The notes beneath the pieces were generated by a model that ran no database searches, was not told the DNA's origin, and worked only from the letters and a program-made list of their open reading frames with translations. This document shows, piece by piece, positions 1 through 8,774 of a DNA stretch of 64,000 nt (its first letter is position 1; every line of letters starts with the position of its first letter). The stretch is from the NCBI GenBank assembly GCA_934756675.1, contig CAKVLG010000001.1:62001-126000 (forward strand), read 5' to 3'. Source of the stretch: an uncultured Clostridia bacterium. GTDB taxonomy: Bacteria > Bacillota > Clostridia > Christensenellales > UBA1242. The translations under genes were made by a program, and so were the position numbers.

Positions 1-864
1 ATATTGACCAAATACAAAGTTATAATTACACTTATCGACAACTTCCTGCGTATTATCTAGCGCTTCCTGGTCTTGTGGAAAAGCTTTTTGCATTTCTTCT
101 TCACTCTTAAAATAAAATTGGTCGCCTTGGAAACGCCACCTGTCTGGATCGTCGTAAGTTTTACCTGTTTGAACGCAAAGTAAAACGTCTTGTGTTACAG
201 AGTCTTCACGATAAATATAATGCACGTCGTTTGTTGCAACCATTTTTATGTTGTATTTTTTGCTAAGTTCGTGCAACTTTTCGTTTACAAATAATTGTTC
301 TTCAAGCCCATGGTTTTGAAGTTCAAAATAATAATCATCACCAAACAGACCTTTGTACCATTGCACAAGTTTTTCCGCTTCGTCAAACTCGCGGCGGAGA
401 AGCGCTTGCGGAACTTCACCAGCAATACAAGCAGATAAACAAACAAGCCCTTCATGGTGAGCTTCTAGTGCTTTGTGGTCAATTCTTGGTTTATAATAGA
501 ACCCGTCGCAAAATGCAATAGTATTAAGCTGACAAAGATTGTTATACCCCACTTCGTCTTTAGCAAGTAATATCAAATGATAAAATTGACTTTTGCCGCT
601 TTTTATGTTTAAATCGTCACACAAATAAAACTCGCAACCAATTATTGGTTTAACAATTGGTACACCATGTTCGCGGTAATACTTTTCGTCAAGCTTTACG
701 CATGCATTAAAGAATTGAACAACACCATACATGTTACCATGGTCAGTAATGGCAATTGCTGGCATGCCCATTTCTTTGGCAACTTTTACAACTTTGTTAA
801 TACGTGCCGCACCATCGAGCAAACTATATTCCGTATGCAAATGTAAATGTGAAAACTTACCCAT
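1..864 (-). CDS. dnaE: DNA polymerase III alpha subunit, N-terminal part (cut by window edge)
   Basis: The first 288 codons of the replicative polymerase alpha subunit; the 3' part lies beyond the window start. The protein opens MGKFSHLHLHTEYSLLDGA, the PHP-domain signature of DnaE (HLHTEYS), followed by ITDHGNMYG and PRIDHKALE. PHP domains bind metals, and in some DnaE proteins they proofread; activity here is not tested. The ATG at 864 has an AGAGGTGG ribosome site inside the end of whiA and overlaps whiA by 8 bp, so the two are translationally coupled. dnaE close to whiA is a common clostridial arrangement. Identification is secure for the part visible. Confidence 0.95.
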   Translation of the reverse strand, partial: MGKFSHLHLHTEYSLLDGAARINKVVKVAKEMGMPAIAITDHGNMYGVVQFFNACVKLDEKYYREHGVPIVKPIIGCEFYLCDDLNIKSGKSQFYHLILLAKDEVGYNNLCQLNTIAFCDGFYYKPRIDHKALEAHHEGLVCLSACIAGEVPQALLRREFDEAEKLVQWYKGLFGDDYYFELQNHGLEEQLFVNEKLHELSKKYNIKMVATNDVHYIYREDSVTQDVLLCVQTGKTYDDPDRWRFQGDQFYFKSEEEMQKAFPQDQEALDNTQEVVDKCNYNFVFGQY

Positions 865-1825
865 TACCCACCTCTTTTGAAATTTCTATAATTTTTTTAA
901 AACGTTGATTGACCGCAGCCTTGCTTATTGGTTTTTCGAGTATCATACCAAGCTCTGTAAGTGAACTTTCGGGATTAGCGAGCCTTAATGTTGCAATTTC
1001 TTTTAATGCACTAGGAAGTGACTTTAATCCAATCGTTTGGTCAATAATCATAATTGCATCAATCTGTTTTTGCGCTGCAGAAACACTTTTTTCAATGTTT
1101 GCCACGGTGCAATTTGCTTGCCTGTTAGCCAGGTTTCTAACATCACGGCTAACGCGTTGATTTTCGAGTTCCAAAACAGCTTTTGGCGCTTTTATTAGCT
1201 TTAATACATCGCTAATAGCATCGCCTTCTTTTATATACACAACTTGTTCGTTGTTGCGTTCTACTTTTTTACTTAAAATATCAAATGACGCCAAAATTTC
1301 TGCTAGTCTTTCAGCTTGCTCAACAGTTTGACATGTCCACTCCATGTGGTATCCACTGTTGCGGCCATTGCCATCTTCGTTCATATCAGGAATACTTATA
1401 CTGCCGCCGCCAACAAATGACGAAGCAAGATATGCAATCTCATCATCTTTTTCGGCAAGCAAGTGTTCGTCACCATTATAGTTAATCTGCAAGTGTCCAT
1501 CTTCATCGCGAGCAATTATTCCGCAAAGTGATAGTATTTCTTCCCCAGTTTCTGGCGAAACAGCCAATGTGAACTGGTCATTTCCAGAATACTTGTTCTT
1601 TTTACTTGTAATAAAAAACTCAGACTCACCAGTGAGCCTTTTTATTATTTTTTCAATAGCTTTTAAAAAATCTATAATTTCACTCGTAAGCGTAAACGAC
1701 ATTTTTTTGTTGCTAATTACTAGCGACCCAGCAGAAAGCAGTGCACCACAAAGAATCGAAAGCTCGTTGTTGCTTTCGTCAAAAGTGGAGATTATCTCGC
1801 TTTTAACTTCCCTTGAAAATGTCAT
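857..1825 (-). CDS. whiA: WhiA, DNA-binding regulator of division/sporulation
   Basis: A 322-residue WhiA homologue of usual length. The family has an N-terminal LAGLIDADG-homing-endonuclease-like fold and a C-terminal helix-turn-helix. The start MTFSREVKSEI and the C-terminal segment SLTELGMILEKPISKAAVNQRF are typical of the family, the latter being the DNA-binding helices. In Actinobacteria WhiA controls sporulation septation; in Bacillus it affects cell division and chromosome segregation. An AGAGGT ribosome site precedes the ATG. It lies two bases downstream of the PHP gene and overlaps dnaE. The rapZ and yvcK genes that normally sit just upstream of whiA in Firmicutes are absent here. 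Confidence 0.93.
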   Translation of the reverse strand: MTFSREVKSEIISTFDESNNELSILCGALLSAGSLVISNKKMSFTLTSEIIDFLKAIEKIIKRLTGESEFFITSKKNKYSGNDQFTLAVSPETGEEILSLCGIIARDEDGHLQINYNGDEHLLAEKDDEIAYLASSFVGGGSISIPDMNEDGNGRNSGYHMEWTCQTVEQAERLAEILASFDILSKKVERNNEQVVYIKEGDAISDVLKLIKAPKAVLELENQRVSRDVRNLANRQANCTVANIEKSVSAAQKQIDAIMIIDQTIGLKSLPSALKEIATLRLANPESSLTELGMILEKPISKAAVNQRFKKIIEISKEVGNG

Positions 1826-1827
1826 TT

Positions 1828-2550
1828 TTACCTCTTTGGAATATACTCTTTGTCAACATTAACCACTCTATCTAGTGGAATATTATTGTCGATAATAAAT
1901 TGCATAGCTACGCTAGTATTTGCAATATTTTCTTTGCAATGTGCATCAGAACTAACAATCATTTTGCAACCACTATCTATCAAGATTTTAGCATCTTCGT
2001 TAGTTAAGCGCAAGTGCTTGTTGTTAATTTCAATAAGTGTACCCTTTTGCGCGCAAAGTTTTGCGATTGGTTCAAGGTTAACTTTTATGTGTTCTTGAAT
2101 GTGCGTTATAATGTTAACATTGTATCTATTCAGTAAATTTATATATGCTTTTGTATTTTTTTCTATTTGTTTTTCGCTGTTATTATGCTTAAAGAAAAAA
2201 CCAACGAACTTTGCAAATGTTGCCTTGTGGTAACCAACAAGCAAAATATCTAAAAGTTTTATCTGTTCATCTGTTAAGTCAATCTTTCCATTTTCATCGA
2301 GCAAGTTTGCCTCAACGCCAAGATAAAGTCTTGTATTACTCGTTTTGTTAAGCTCGTCAATTTGTTCACGTGCGGCAAGCAAATGCTTTTTTGAAATAGG
2401 AAATAAAATATGTTTTGGACCATGGTCAGTAATAGCTAAACTTGTCAATTGTTTTTTGTTAGCTTCTTCCACCATTTCGGCAATAGTATGTTTACCATGC
2501 CCCCACCTGCTATATGTTGAGTGTGTGTGAAAATCTCCCGTTTGTTTCAT
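1828..2550 (-). CDS. PHP-domain phosphatase, YcdX type
   Basis: A 240-residue PHP-family metal-dependent phosphoesterase. Visible ligand motifs are FHTHSTYSRWGHG near residue 7, ITDHGP near 40, a mid-protein THIQEH, and VSSDAHCKEN near 200, matching the trinuclear zinc site of the YcdX/histidinol-phosphatase-like group. The substrate cannot be told from sequence; there are no his genes nearby. The first 41 bp overlap the 3' end of murB and a GGAG ribosome site lies inside murB, so the genes are co-transcribed. A PHP gene between murB and whiA is common in Clostridia, suggesting a conserved housekeeping role. Confidence 0.85.
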   Translation of the reverse strand: MKQTGDFHTHSTYSRWGHGKHTIAEMVEEANKKQLTSLAITDHGPKHILFPISKKHLLAAREQIDELNKTSNTRLYLGVEANLLDENGKIDLTDEQIKLLDILLVGYHKATFAKFVGFFFKHNNSEKQIEKNTKAYINLLNRYNVNIITHIQEHIKVNLEPIAKLCAQKGTLIEINNKHLRLTNEDAKILIDSGCKMIVSSDAHCKENIANTSVAMQFIIDNNIPLDRVVNVDKEYIPKR

Positions 2551-3427
2551 TAGTATCTCCTATTATTTGTATCTCTTCTTCTAGTATTTCACCAAATTTT
2601 TCATATACTATATCTTTTGCAAGCTTTATTAATTCTAATACATCTTGTGCTGTTGCATTGCCCGTGTTGATAATAAAATTCGCATGCATCGGCGAAATAA
2701 TAGCTCCGCCAATTTGTTTACCTTTAAGCCCCGCCTTATCGATAAGCAACCCTGCCGGCTCAGTTGCTTTTTTAAACACGCTGCCAGCACTTCTGCCTTT
2801 TGGTTGATGTGACTCGCGCCAAAGAATATTTGTTTGCATTGTTTGAAATAGCTCTACTTTGCTAGCCCTGTCGAGCTTAAAAGTTGCGTCTATAACAATG
2901 TCTCCCGTTTTTTGCAAAGATGAATACCTATGCCCAAACGCAATCTTTTCTTTAGGTAATGCTATTACTTTGCCGCCACGGATAACTGTTACGCTCACAA
3001 GTTTGTCGCAAATCTCCGTTCCAAAGGCACCAGCGTTCATAATAACCATTCCACCAACACTGCCAGGTATCCCAGCCAAATTTTCTAGCCCGCTAAAACC
3101 AAGGTTTGCGCATTTCAAGCAGAGCATAGTCATTAGTGCCCCTGCCCCAACTGTTACATAGCAATCATCAAAAAATATCTCGTTCAAGTGTCGCATAACA
3201 ATGAGCGGAACATTTAGCACATCACTAACAAAAAGAATGTTTGTGCCATTGCCAAGAATAATCGCTTTCCCACCAAATAATTTATATGCAAAAATCAATT
3301 CTTTTGCAGATTTTGGGAAAACGACTAGCCGAGCAACGCCACCTATCCCAAAACTACAAAGTTTTGAAAGCGGATAGTTTTCTTTGTAATCAATTTTCTT
3401 TTCATCTAGTGCCACTAATTCACACAT
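2510..3427 (-). CDS. murB: UDP-N-acetylenolpyruvoylglucosamine reductase
   Basis: MurB, 305 residues, the FAD enzyme that reduces UDP-GlcNAc-enolpyruvate to UDP-MurNAc using NADPH in peptidoglycan precursor synthesis. Visible motifs: the FAD-binding stretch ILGNGTNILF, the GIPGSVGGMVIMNAGAFGTE segment, and the catalytic region GRSAGSVFKKATEPAG with its conserved serine. The length fits the short MurB class of Firmicutes. A GGAG lies about 12 bases before the ATG. It heads the murB-PHP-whiA-dnaE unit. Confidence 0.95.
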   Translation of the reverse strand: MCELVALDEKKIDYKENYPLSKLCSFGIGGVARLVVFPKSAKELIFAYKLFGGKAIILGNGTNILFVSDVLNVPLIVMRHLNEIFFDDCYVTVGAGALMTMLCLKCANLGFSGLENLAGIPGSVGGMVIMNAGAFGTEICDKLVSVTVIRGGKVIALPKEKIAFGHRYSSLQKTGDIVIDATFKLDRASKVELFQTMQTNILWRESHQPKGRSAGSVFKKATEPAGLLIDKAGLKGKQIGGAIISPMHANFIINTGNATAQDVLELIKLAKDIVYEKFGEILEEEIQIIGDTNETNGRFSHTLNI

Positions 3428-3473
3428 AACATTTTACTCCAAATCTTTCTATTTTTCAATTTTTTTATTATGC

Positions 3474-4478
3474 TTAATAAAAATTTGATTCAATTTGTGC
3501 AATAGTACCATCGGTGTTCGCAACAACCCCGCAAATTGCCGCACACATACCAATACTGCCAAGCTTTTGTTGAATATTTGGCGATTGCAAAAATTCTATG
3601 AAATCTTCGCATTTTTTGTTGCGAAGTGTGTTATCGCTTTTTGTGTAACCAATATATTGAATTAAATCTGTGAAATTCGTTATTGGCGAATAGACATAAT
3701 CTTCAATTTTGCCAAGTTTGACCTTGCTGTCCATGCGTGCCAAATCACGCTGAGTACCAAAAAGCAGTGAGGCGTCACCATTGACAAAGCTTTCGTATGC
3801 TTCGAAAAATGTTTTGTTACTGTCATCTATTTTGTGCCCCAGTTGGTCTTCGATCACAGTTTTTATCTGCGACCCCACAACGCCACCATAGACAAAAGAT
3901 TGTATGTGTTTTGTAGATTTTTTAAGTTTTTTATCATAACTGCACTTGTCTAAAATGGCAAGCAGGTTTCTTTCGTCTTCATGCCCCGCAAGCTTAAGTT
4001 TTTCTTTTGTAGAGATAACAGAATACACACCAAAACACCATGGAGCTGCAGCAGAAAAATCTACTCTGTCACCACAAACCATGGTTTTTAATTGTTTTCC
4101 TTTAAGCGAACAAGACAAGTATGGCCTTATGTCTAAATACAATTTTTCGCCAAACGAAATAATGTCTGGCATGTTGCCACTGTCAATTGCAAGCAAACAT
4201 TCATCAATTGTCACATTTTTAACCAAAACAAAAAGACCGCGGTTTTGTTTTTCAAACTCAATTGCCACTTTTTCTAAAAACGAAGTCTTAGATGCTTTGC
4301 CACTTTCAAAGGAATCAATATTGTAACAAGTAATAACGCCTTGATATTCGCTTTTCTTGTTCAAAAATTTATCTTCAAGCATCACTTTGTTGTTTTTTTC
4401 TTTAATAACAAAACACAAAAGTACGCAAAGCCCCAAAAAACACACCGCTAGCAAGCTAGCCAATATTTTCTTTTTCAT
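3474..4478 (-). CDS. Membrane-anchored protein with extracellular solute-binding fold (orphan)
   Basis: About 334 residues from the chosen ATG (MKKKILASLLAVCFLG), which gives a proper signal/anchor helix; a longer in-frame extension upstream is less likely. No good lipobox is visible, so it is probably anchored by the helix. The body reads like a family-1 ABC solute-binding protein: IEFEKQN, then SGNMPDIISF, and near the C-terminus ITNFTDLIQYIGYTKS and EDFIEFLQSPNIQQKLGSIG. No ABC permease or ATPase is nearby, so it may be an orphan receptor or have another role. It follows uvrC by 28 bases and may be co-transcribed with it. No Shine-Dalgarno is visible. Confidence 0.6.
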   Translation of the reverse strand: MKKKILASLLAVCFLGLCVLLCFVIKEKNNKVMLEDKFLNKKSEYQGVITCYNIDSFESGKASKTSFLEKVAIEFEKQNRGLFVLVKNVTIDECLLAIDSGNMPDIISFGEKLYLDIRPYLSCSLKGKQLKTMVCGDRVDFSAAAPWCFGVYSVISTKEKLKLAGHEDERNLLAILDKCSYDKKLKKSTKHIQSFVYGGVVGSQIKTVIEDQLGHKIDDSNKTFFEAYESFVNGDASLLFGTQRDLARMDSKVKLGKIEDYVYSPITNFTDLIQYIGYTKSDNTLRNKKCEDFIEFLQSPNIQQKLGSIGMCAAICGVVANTDGTIAQIESNFY

Positions 4479-4506
4479 AATAAAAAGATATGCATGTATC
4501 TTTCGC
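4479..4506 (-). terminator. Short AT-rich hairpin after uvrC
   Basis: The palindrome AAAGATA-6-TATCTTT lies between the uvrC stop and the ATG of the next gene and is followed by a T-rich stretch on the minus strand. It could be a weak attenuator or an operator. Confidence 0.3.
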
Positions 4507-6348
4507 TTATTGCATATCTTTGTCGTTTTCGTGTAATTTGTTATATAGCTCAATAGCTGTTTTTTCGCCTATTCCAGGGATATTTGCTATGTCATATGGC
4601 GTGGCAGAATATAAATTATCTAGCGTCTTAAACTGACGCCACAAACTAGTCTGACGTTTTTTACCAAGCCCTGCAACACTGTCAAATAAGCTCGTCACTT
4701 CTTTTTTGTTGCGTACGTTTCTGTGATAGAGAACCGCAAACCTATGCGATTCGTCACGTACACGTTGCAATAACTTTAATGCATTAGATGTCCTTGGCAA
4801 ACTAATTGGCACGGGAGAAGAAAGTGTATAAATCTCTTCGTCACGCTTAGCTAAACTGATAAGTGGAATTTGCACATTGTATTTTTCGAGTATTTTGTTT
4901 GCAGCGTGCAACTGCCCAAGTCCACCATCAATAAGCAATACATCTGGCTTTTTCTCGAAATTCTCTTTGCCAGAAATCATGTCAGATATTCTTCTGTCTA
5001 ATGTTTCGTTCATGCAAGCAAAGTCGTTTGCACCATTTACAGTCTTAATTTTAAACTTTCGGTACTCCTTTTTGCAAGGAACTCCGCCTTCAAACACAAC
5101 CATGCTGGCAACATTGTTCGTGCCAGAGATGTTCGATATATCATAACCTTCAATTCGATAGACTTTGTCAACATTCAAAAGTTCTGCAAGCTCTTTTAGG
5201 GCATCTGTTGTCAGCCTTTTGTCACGCTCCATGCGGTCGAGCGAATGCAAAGAATATTCTTCCGCATTTCGTTTAGATGCTTCAACCAAGCTCTTCTTTA
5301 CGCCCTTTTGTGGAACAAGTATGTGCACTTTTTTGCCAAACTTTTCTTGCAAAAACGACTGCAAAAGTTCGCCTGATTCAATCTCGTGCGAAAGTTCAAT
5401 CTCGCTTGGAACTTGCGATGCGTTTTCGTAATAACTGGTAAGAAAGCTCAACAAAATCGTTTGATCATCGCCAACTTGTGCCGTTATTGGATAGTTAATT
5501 TGACTGATAATTCTGCCACCACGAATAATCATAACATTAATAGCGCCAATATCTTCCGTCTGATAAATTGTGAAGATGTCGATTGAAATGTCGCGATTAA
5601 GCGTTGTGATAATTTCTTCGTTAGCCTTTTCGAGCATGCGAATTTGATCACGGTAAATAATCGCTTCTTCAAATTTTCCACTTTCGGCAAAACCATTCAT
5701 CTTTTGAGTGAGTGCACGGATAACTTCACTGTTGTCACCGTTTAAAAATCGTATTACCGATTGTACTTCTTTGTCGTATTCTTCTTCACTCACCTTTCCA
5801 GTGCAAACTGGCAAGCATTCGCCAAGATCACCGTGCAAACATGGTTTTTGTGGCTTTGCCTTCGAAAAATCTTTGTTGCATGTCCTAAGCTTAAACGCCT
5901 TTCTAATAACAGCAACCAAACTATTTATTGGCACGCCCGTAACAAATGGACCAAACAATAAATTGCCGTCATTTTTTGGTCGCCTTTCAACAATCAACCT
6001 TGGATATTTTTCTTTTATTGTGAGTTTTAAAAATGGGAAGGCTTTGTCATCTTTAAGCAAAATGTTGTATTGTGGCGAATATTGCTTTATTAAGTTTGCT
6101 TCAAGCGAGAACGCATTCGATTCACTTGGGGTTAAAATGTAGTCAAAATCGACAATGTTAGCGACTAATGCATATGTCTTTTTTGTTTTTGGCGAATTGT
6201 CGAAATAACTTTTAACACGGTTCCTAAGTCTTTTTGCCTTGCCGACATAAATAACTTCACCGACATTATTTTTCATTATATAAACACCGCTAGTCATAGG
6301 TAGCGTCGAAAGTTTTGCTAAAATATGTTCGCGTGTTTGTTTATCCAT
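4507..6348 (-). CDS. uvrC: Excinuclease ABC subunit C
   Basis: UvrC, 613 residues from MDKQTREH, the dual-incision nuclease of nucleotide excision repair. The N-terminal GIY-YIG domain is clear (SGVYIMKN...VIYVGKAKRLRNRV). A UvrB-binding UVR motif lies near residue 205 (FAESGKFEEAIIYRDQI). The RNase H-like domain shows EGYDISNISGT and LLIDGGLGQL, and the tail carries helix-hairpin-helix motifs (VAGLGKKRQ, IPGIGEKTA). A longer start 22 codons upstream was rejected because homology begins here and TATAAT lies exactly six bases before this ATG. No Shine-Dalgarno is present, so a leaderless mRNA is likely. No GAAC-N4-GTTC SOS box was seen. Confidence 0.95.
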   Translation of the reverse strand: MDKQTREHILAKLSTLPMTSGVYIMKNNVGEVIYVGKAKRLRNRVKSYFDNSPKTKKTYALVANIVDFDYILTPSESNAFSLEANLIKQYSPQYNILLKDDKAFPFLKLTIKEKYPRLIVERRPKNDGNLLFGPFVTGVPINSLVAVIRKAFKLRTCNKDFSKAKPQKPCLHGDLGECLPVCTGKVSEEEYDKEVQSVIRFLNGDNSEVIRALTQKMNGFAESGKFEEAIIYRDQIRMLEKANEEIITTLNRDISIDIFTIYQTEDIGAINVMIIRGGRIISQINYPITAQVGDDQTILLSFLTSYYENASQVPSEIELSHEIESGELLQSFLQEKFGKKVHILVPQKGVKKSLVEASKRNAEEYSLHSLDRMERDKRLTTDALKELAELLNVDKVYRIEGYDISNISGTNNVASMVVFEGGVPCKKEYRKFKIKTVNGANDFACMNETLDRRISDMISGKENFEKKPDVLLIDGGLGQLHAANKILEKYNVQIPLISLAKRDEEIYTLSSPVPISLPRTSNALKLLQRVRDESHRFAVLYHRNVRNKKEVTSLFDSVAGLGKKRQTSLWRQFKTLDNLYSATPYDIANIPGIGEKTAIELYNKLHENDKDMQ

Positions 6349-6383
6349 ACGCTTATTATACCGTTTTTCAAACAAAATTAAAA
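6349..6383 (-). promoter_or_regulatory. Predicted leaderless promoter of uvrC
   Basis: TATAAT (6355-6360) ends six bases before the uvrC ATG, which would place the transcription start on the start codon. The -35 at 17 bp (TTTTAA) is weak. Confidence 0.5.
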
Positions 6384-6420
6384 GCATATTTAATAAAAAC
6401 TTCGCTTTCTGCACACACCC

Positions 6421-6500
6421 CGTCAGCTTGAGCGAAATAAAATCTGGGATAATCTTAAAACTTGCACTGTAGTAACTGTCTGTGCACAGTTTCTGTCATA
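6421..6500. repeat. Degenerate copy of a 79-bp palindromic intergenic repeat
   Basis: Contains CTTGAGCGAA near 6427 followed, about 35 bases on, by a 32-base core at 6462-6493. The core matches 38022-38053 at 30 of 32 positions. The right-hand inverted end present in the second copy has decayed here. It lies between uvrC and prfA in non-coding DNA. Confidence 0.6.
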
Positions 6501-6525
6501 GATAACATTATTTTCCACACTACTG

Positions 6526-6808
6526 GTTTGACGCCATAGTTTACGTGTTTTTTAGAAATTCAAAGTAAAAACCGTGAAATATGGCGTCAAACGGTTTTCA
6601 CGGCAAAATTTTGATATTATAGAAAGAAATAAAAAATTTCCAAGCAGACGTGTACCATACAATTGTTTTCGCGGCAAAACTTTAGTGCAGTACAAAGAAA
6701 ACAAAAAAAGCCAAGCAGGCGCATACTAATTCGTATGTAACTGTTTGGTTTTTTTTGTTTTTCTGTAGTAATGTGCTGAAATTTTGCCGCGAAAATATGG
6801 CGTGAAAC
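6526..6808. repeat. MITE-like composite element with terminal inverted repeats
   Basis: The stretch is bounded by GTTTGACGCCATA (6526-6538) and TATGGCGTGAAAC (6796-6808), a 13-bp inverted pair with one mismatch. A perfect inverse copy of the left end also lies inside at 6580-6592. Within it, a roughly 70-bp unit occurs twice in direct order (starting near 6595 and 6666, sharing TTTTC[A/G]CGGCAAAA). It occurs a third time inverted, giving a long imperfect hairpin whose arms include a perfect 14-bp pair (6666-6679 and 6782-6795). The right end overlaps the first base of the prfA stop codon. No coding potential was seen. Confidence 0.65.
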
Positions 6809-7875
6809 TATTCTTCGGCAGCCAATCTCGCCTGCTGATCTGCCACTTGAAGAGCGTTAATCATCTCGTCAAGATCGCCGTTCATAAATTTATCGAGTGT
6901 ATATAGCGTCAAGTTAATTCTGTGGTCGGTTACGCGGCTTTGTGGGAAGTTATATGTACGTATTTTTTCACTTCTGTCGCCAGTACCAACTTGGCTTTTA
7001 CGCTTTTCGGCATATTTTTTATCTTCTTGCGATTGATAATAATCATAAAGCTTAGTTTTGAGCCAGTTCATAGCTTTTTCTTTGTTTTTAAGCTGAGAAC
7101 GTTCGTCTTGGCACGCAACAACAATACCAGTTGGAATATGTGTGATTCTTATTGCTGATTCTGTTTTGTTAACGTGTTGACCGCCCGCACCACCACTTCT
7201 ATAAATATCAATTTGAAGGTCTTTATCGTTGATTTCAACTTCAACGTTTGTTGCTTCTGGCAAAACAGCAACAGTTGCTGTTGATGTGTGAACTCTGCCT
7301 TGGCTTTCGGTTTCTGGAACTCTTTGTACGCGGTGTACGCCACTTTCAAACTTAAACTTCGAGTAAGCTCCTTTACCTTTAATCATAAAGCTAACTTCCT
7401 TAACGCCGCCAGCTTCTGTGTAGTTGCCGTCCAAATCTTCAACTTGAAACTTATGTGCTTGCGAATATAATGTATACATTCTTTTAAGTTCGCTACCAAA
7501 AAGCCCTGCTTCATCACCACCAGCACCAGCACGAATTTCGATAATAACGTTTTTATCATCATTTTCGTCTTTTGGTAAAAGCAATACCTTTAATTCTTCG
7601 ATACATTGCTTTGTCTTTTCGTATGCATTTTCACGCTCTTCTTTAAGCATATCAATCATATCGCGGTCGGTTTCTGTTTTAAGCATTTCGTCAGCATCTG
7701 TTATGTCGCGTTCTGCCTTTTCATACTCTTCGTACTTGTCGATAATTGGAGCAATTTCTGAATGCTCTTTTGCAATATGTTGCCATTGTTTTGTATCTGA
7801 AATAACTTCTGGGTCAGCAAGCTTTTGTGTTAAATCTTGAAATTTCTCTTTTAATGCTTTTAATTTTTCAATCAT
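6808..7875 (-). CDS. prfA: Peptide chain release factor 1
   Basis: RF1, 355 residues, hydrolyses peptidyl-tRNA at UAA and UAG codons. The catalytic GGQ lies in SGGAGGQHVNKTESA near residue 230. The PAT/PVT-type anticodon-mimic region is in the adjacent domain, and VHRVQRVPETESQGR is diagnostic of the RF1/RF2 family. A GGAGAA ribosome site precedes the ATG. The gene overlaps the last base of prmC, which methylates the GGQ glutamine, so the substrate and its modifying enzyme are coupled. Its stop codon sits on the edge of a repeat element. Confidence 0.96.
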   Translation of the reverse strand: MIEKLKALKEKFQDLTQKLADPEVISDTKQWQHIAKEHSEIAPIIDKYEEYEKAERDITDADEMLKTETDRDMIDMLKEERENAYEKTKQCIEELKVLLLPKDENDDKNVIIEIRAGAGGDEAGLFGSELKRMYTLYSQAHKFQVEDLDGNYTEAGGVKEVSFMIKGKGAYSKFKFESGVHRVQRVPETESQGRVHTSTATVAVLPEATNVEVEINDKDLQIDIYRSGGAGGQHVNKTESAIRITHIPTGIVVACQDERSQLKNKEKAMNWLKTKLYDYYQSQEDKKYAEKRKSQVGTGDRSEKIRTYNFPQSRVTDHRINLTLYTLDKFMNGDLDEMINALQVADQQARLAAEE

Positions 7876-8693
7876 TATTTTGTTCTCCTTGCTTTTATTA
7901 TTCTTTGTATTTTTGCATAATCTTTTATTATTTCTACTTCATAGTTATCTGAAAACATAGACTTTACTTGCTTAGCCTGGTCATAGCCCACTTCGAAAAA
8001 GGCATAGCCGTCTACATTTAGATATGTATCCATTTCGCGGGTCAATCTTTTATAAAAATCTAAGCCACTTTCACCGCCGTCTAGCGCCAAATGCGGTTCA
8101 TAGTCACGAACGTCACTATCGAGCCCTGCAATATCTTTGCTTCTTATGTATGGCGGGTTCGAAATAATAATGTCAAACTTTTGACCTTTTAATGCAGAAT
8201 ATAAGTCACTTTGTAAAAATTCAATGTCAGTTGCGTTGTTTTTTGCATTTTCTTTTGCCACAGCAAGAGCTGCGCTAGAAATGTCAACAGCAACGACTTT
8301 TGCGTTTATATTTTTTTTCACGCTTATTGCTATTGCCCCACTACCTGTTCCTATATCAACAATTTTATGCCATGGTCTTGCAACTTTCAAAACTTCTTCG
8401 ACAAGCAATTCCGTTTCTGACCTTGGGATAAGGCAGTTTTGGTTAACCTTGAAAGTTAAACCGAAAAATTCACTTTTGCCCACTATATAGTCAAGTGGCA
8501 TATGCTTTTTGCGTTTTTGCAAATTGGCAATAATCTTTTTATAATCTTCTTCGCCAATCTCGCCAAGCATTTTCACTTCGCCAAACTTAACATTAAGCGT
8601 TTCACTAATAAGCCAAAGTGTTTCACTTTCTTCTGTTATTTTTTCTTTTGCTAGTTCGCTTTTTACAATTTTTATTACATCACTAATTTTCAT
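7875..8693 (-). CDS. prmC: Release factor glutamine methyltransferase
   Basis: PrmC/HemK, 272 residues from MKISDVIKIVKSE; an upstream in-frame ATG adds nine non-homologous residues. It methylates the GGQ glutamine of release factors using S-adenosylmethionine. Motifs: VDIGTGSGAIAISV for the cofactor and the catalytic IISNPPYIRS near residue 180. An N-terminal helical domain precedes the Rossmann fold. It sits between rpmE and prfA, a widespread Firmicute order. No strong Shine-Dalgarno is present; an intrinsic terminator lies between rpmE and this gene, so it may need its own promoter or readthrough. Confidence 0.94.
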   Translation of the reverse strand: MKISDVIKIVKSELAKEKITEESETLWLISETLNVKFGEVKMLGEIGEEDYKKIIANLQKRKKHMPLDYIVGKSEFFGLTFKVNQNCLIPRSETELLVEEVLKVARPWHKIVDIGTGSGAIAISVKKNINAKVVAVDISSAALAVAKENAKNNATDIEFLQSDLYSALKGQKFDIIISNPPYIRSKDIAGLDSDVRDYEPHLALDGGESGLDFYKRLTREMDTYLNVDGYAFFEVGYDQAKQVKSMFSDNYEVEIIKDYAKIQRIIKARRTK

Positions 8694-8732
8694 AACTAAA
8701 AATAAAAAATGTGCAGACAAATATTATCCACA

Positions 8733-8761
8733 CATTAAAAAGTGCAAGAATAATCTTGCAC
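8733..8761 (-). terminator. Intrinsic terminator after rpmE
   Basis: Perfect 8-bp stem GTGCAAGA/TCTTGCAC with a 4-base loop followed by TTTTT on the minus strand, between rpmE and prmC. Confidence 0.8.
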
Positions 8762-8774
8762 ATAAAAAATTTTG

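Noticed and set aside
6349..6414. Longer UvrC start 22 codons upstream
   Set aside because: The extension is not homologous to UvrC, has no ribosome site and would place the promoter inside the coding region.
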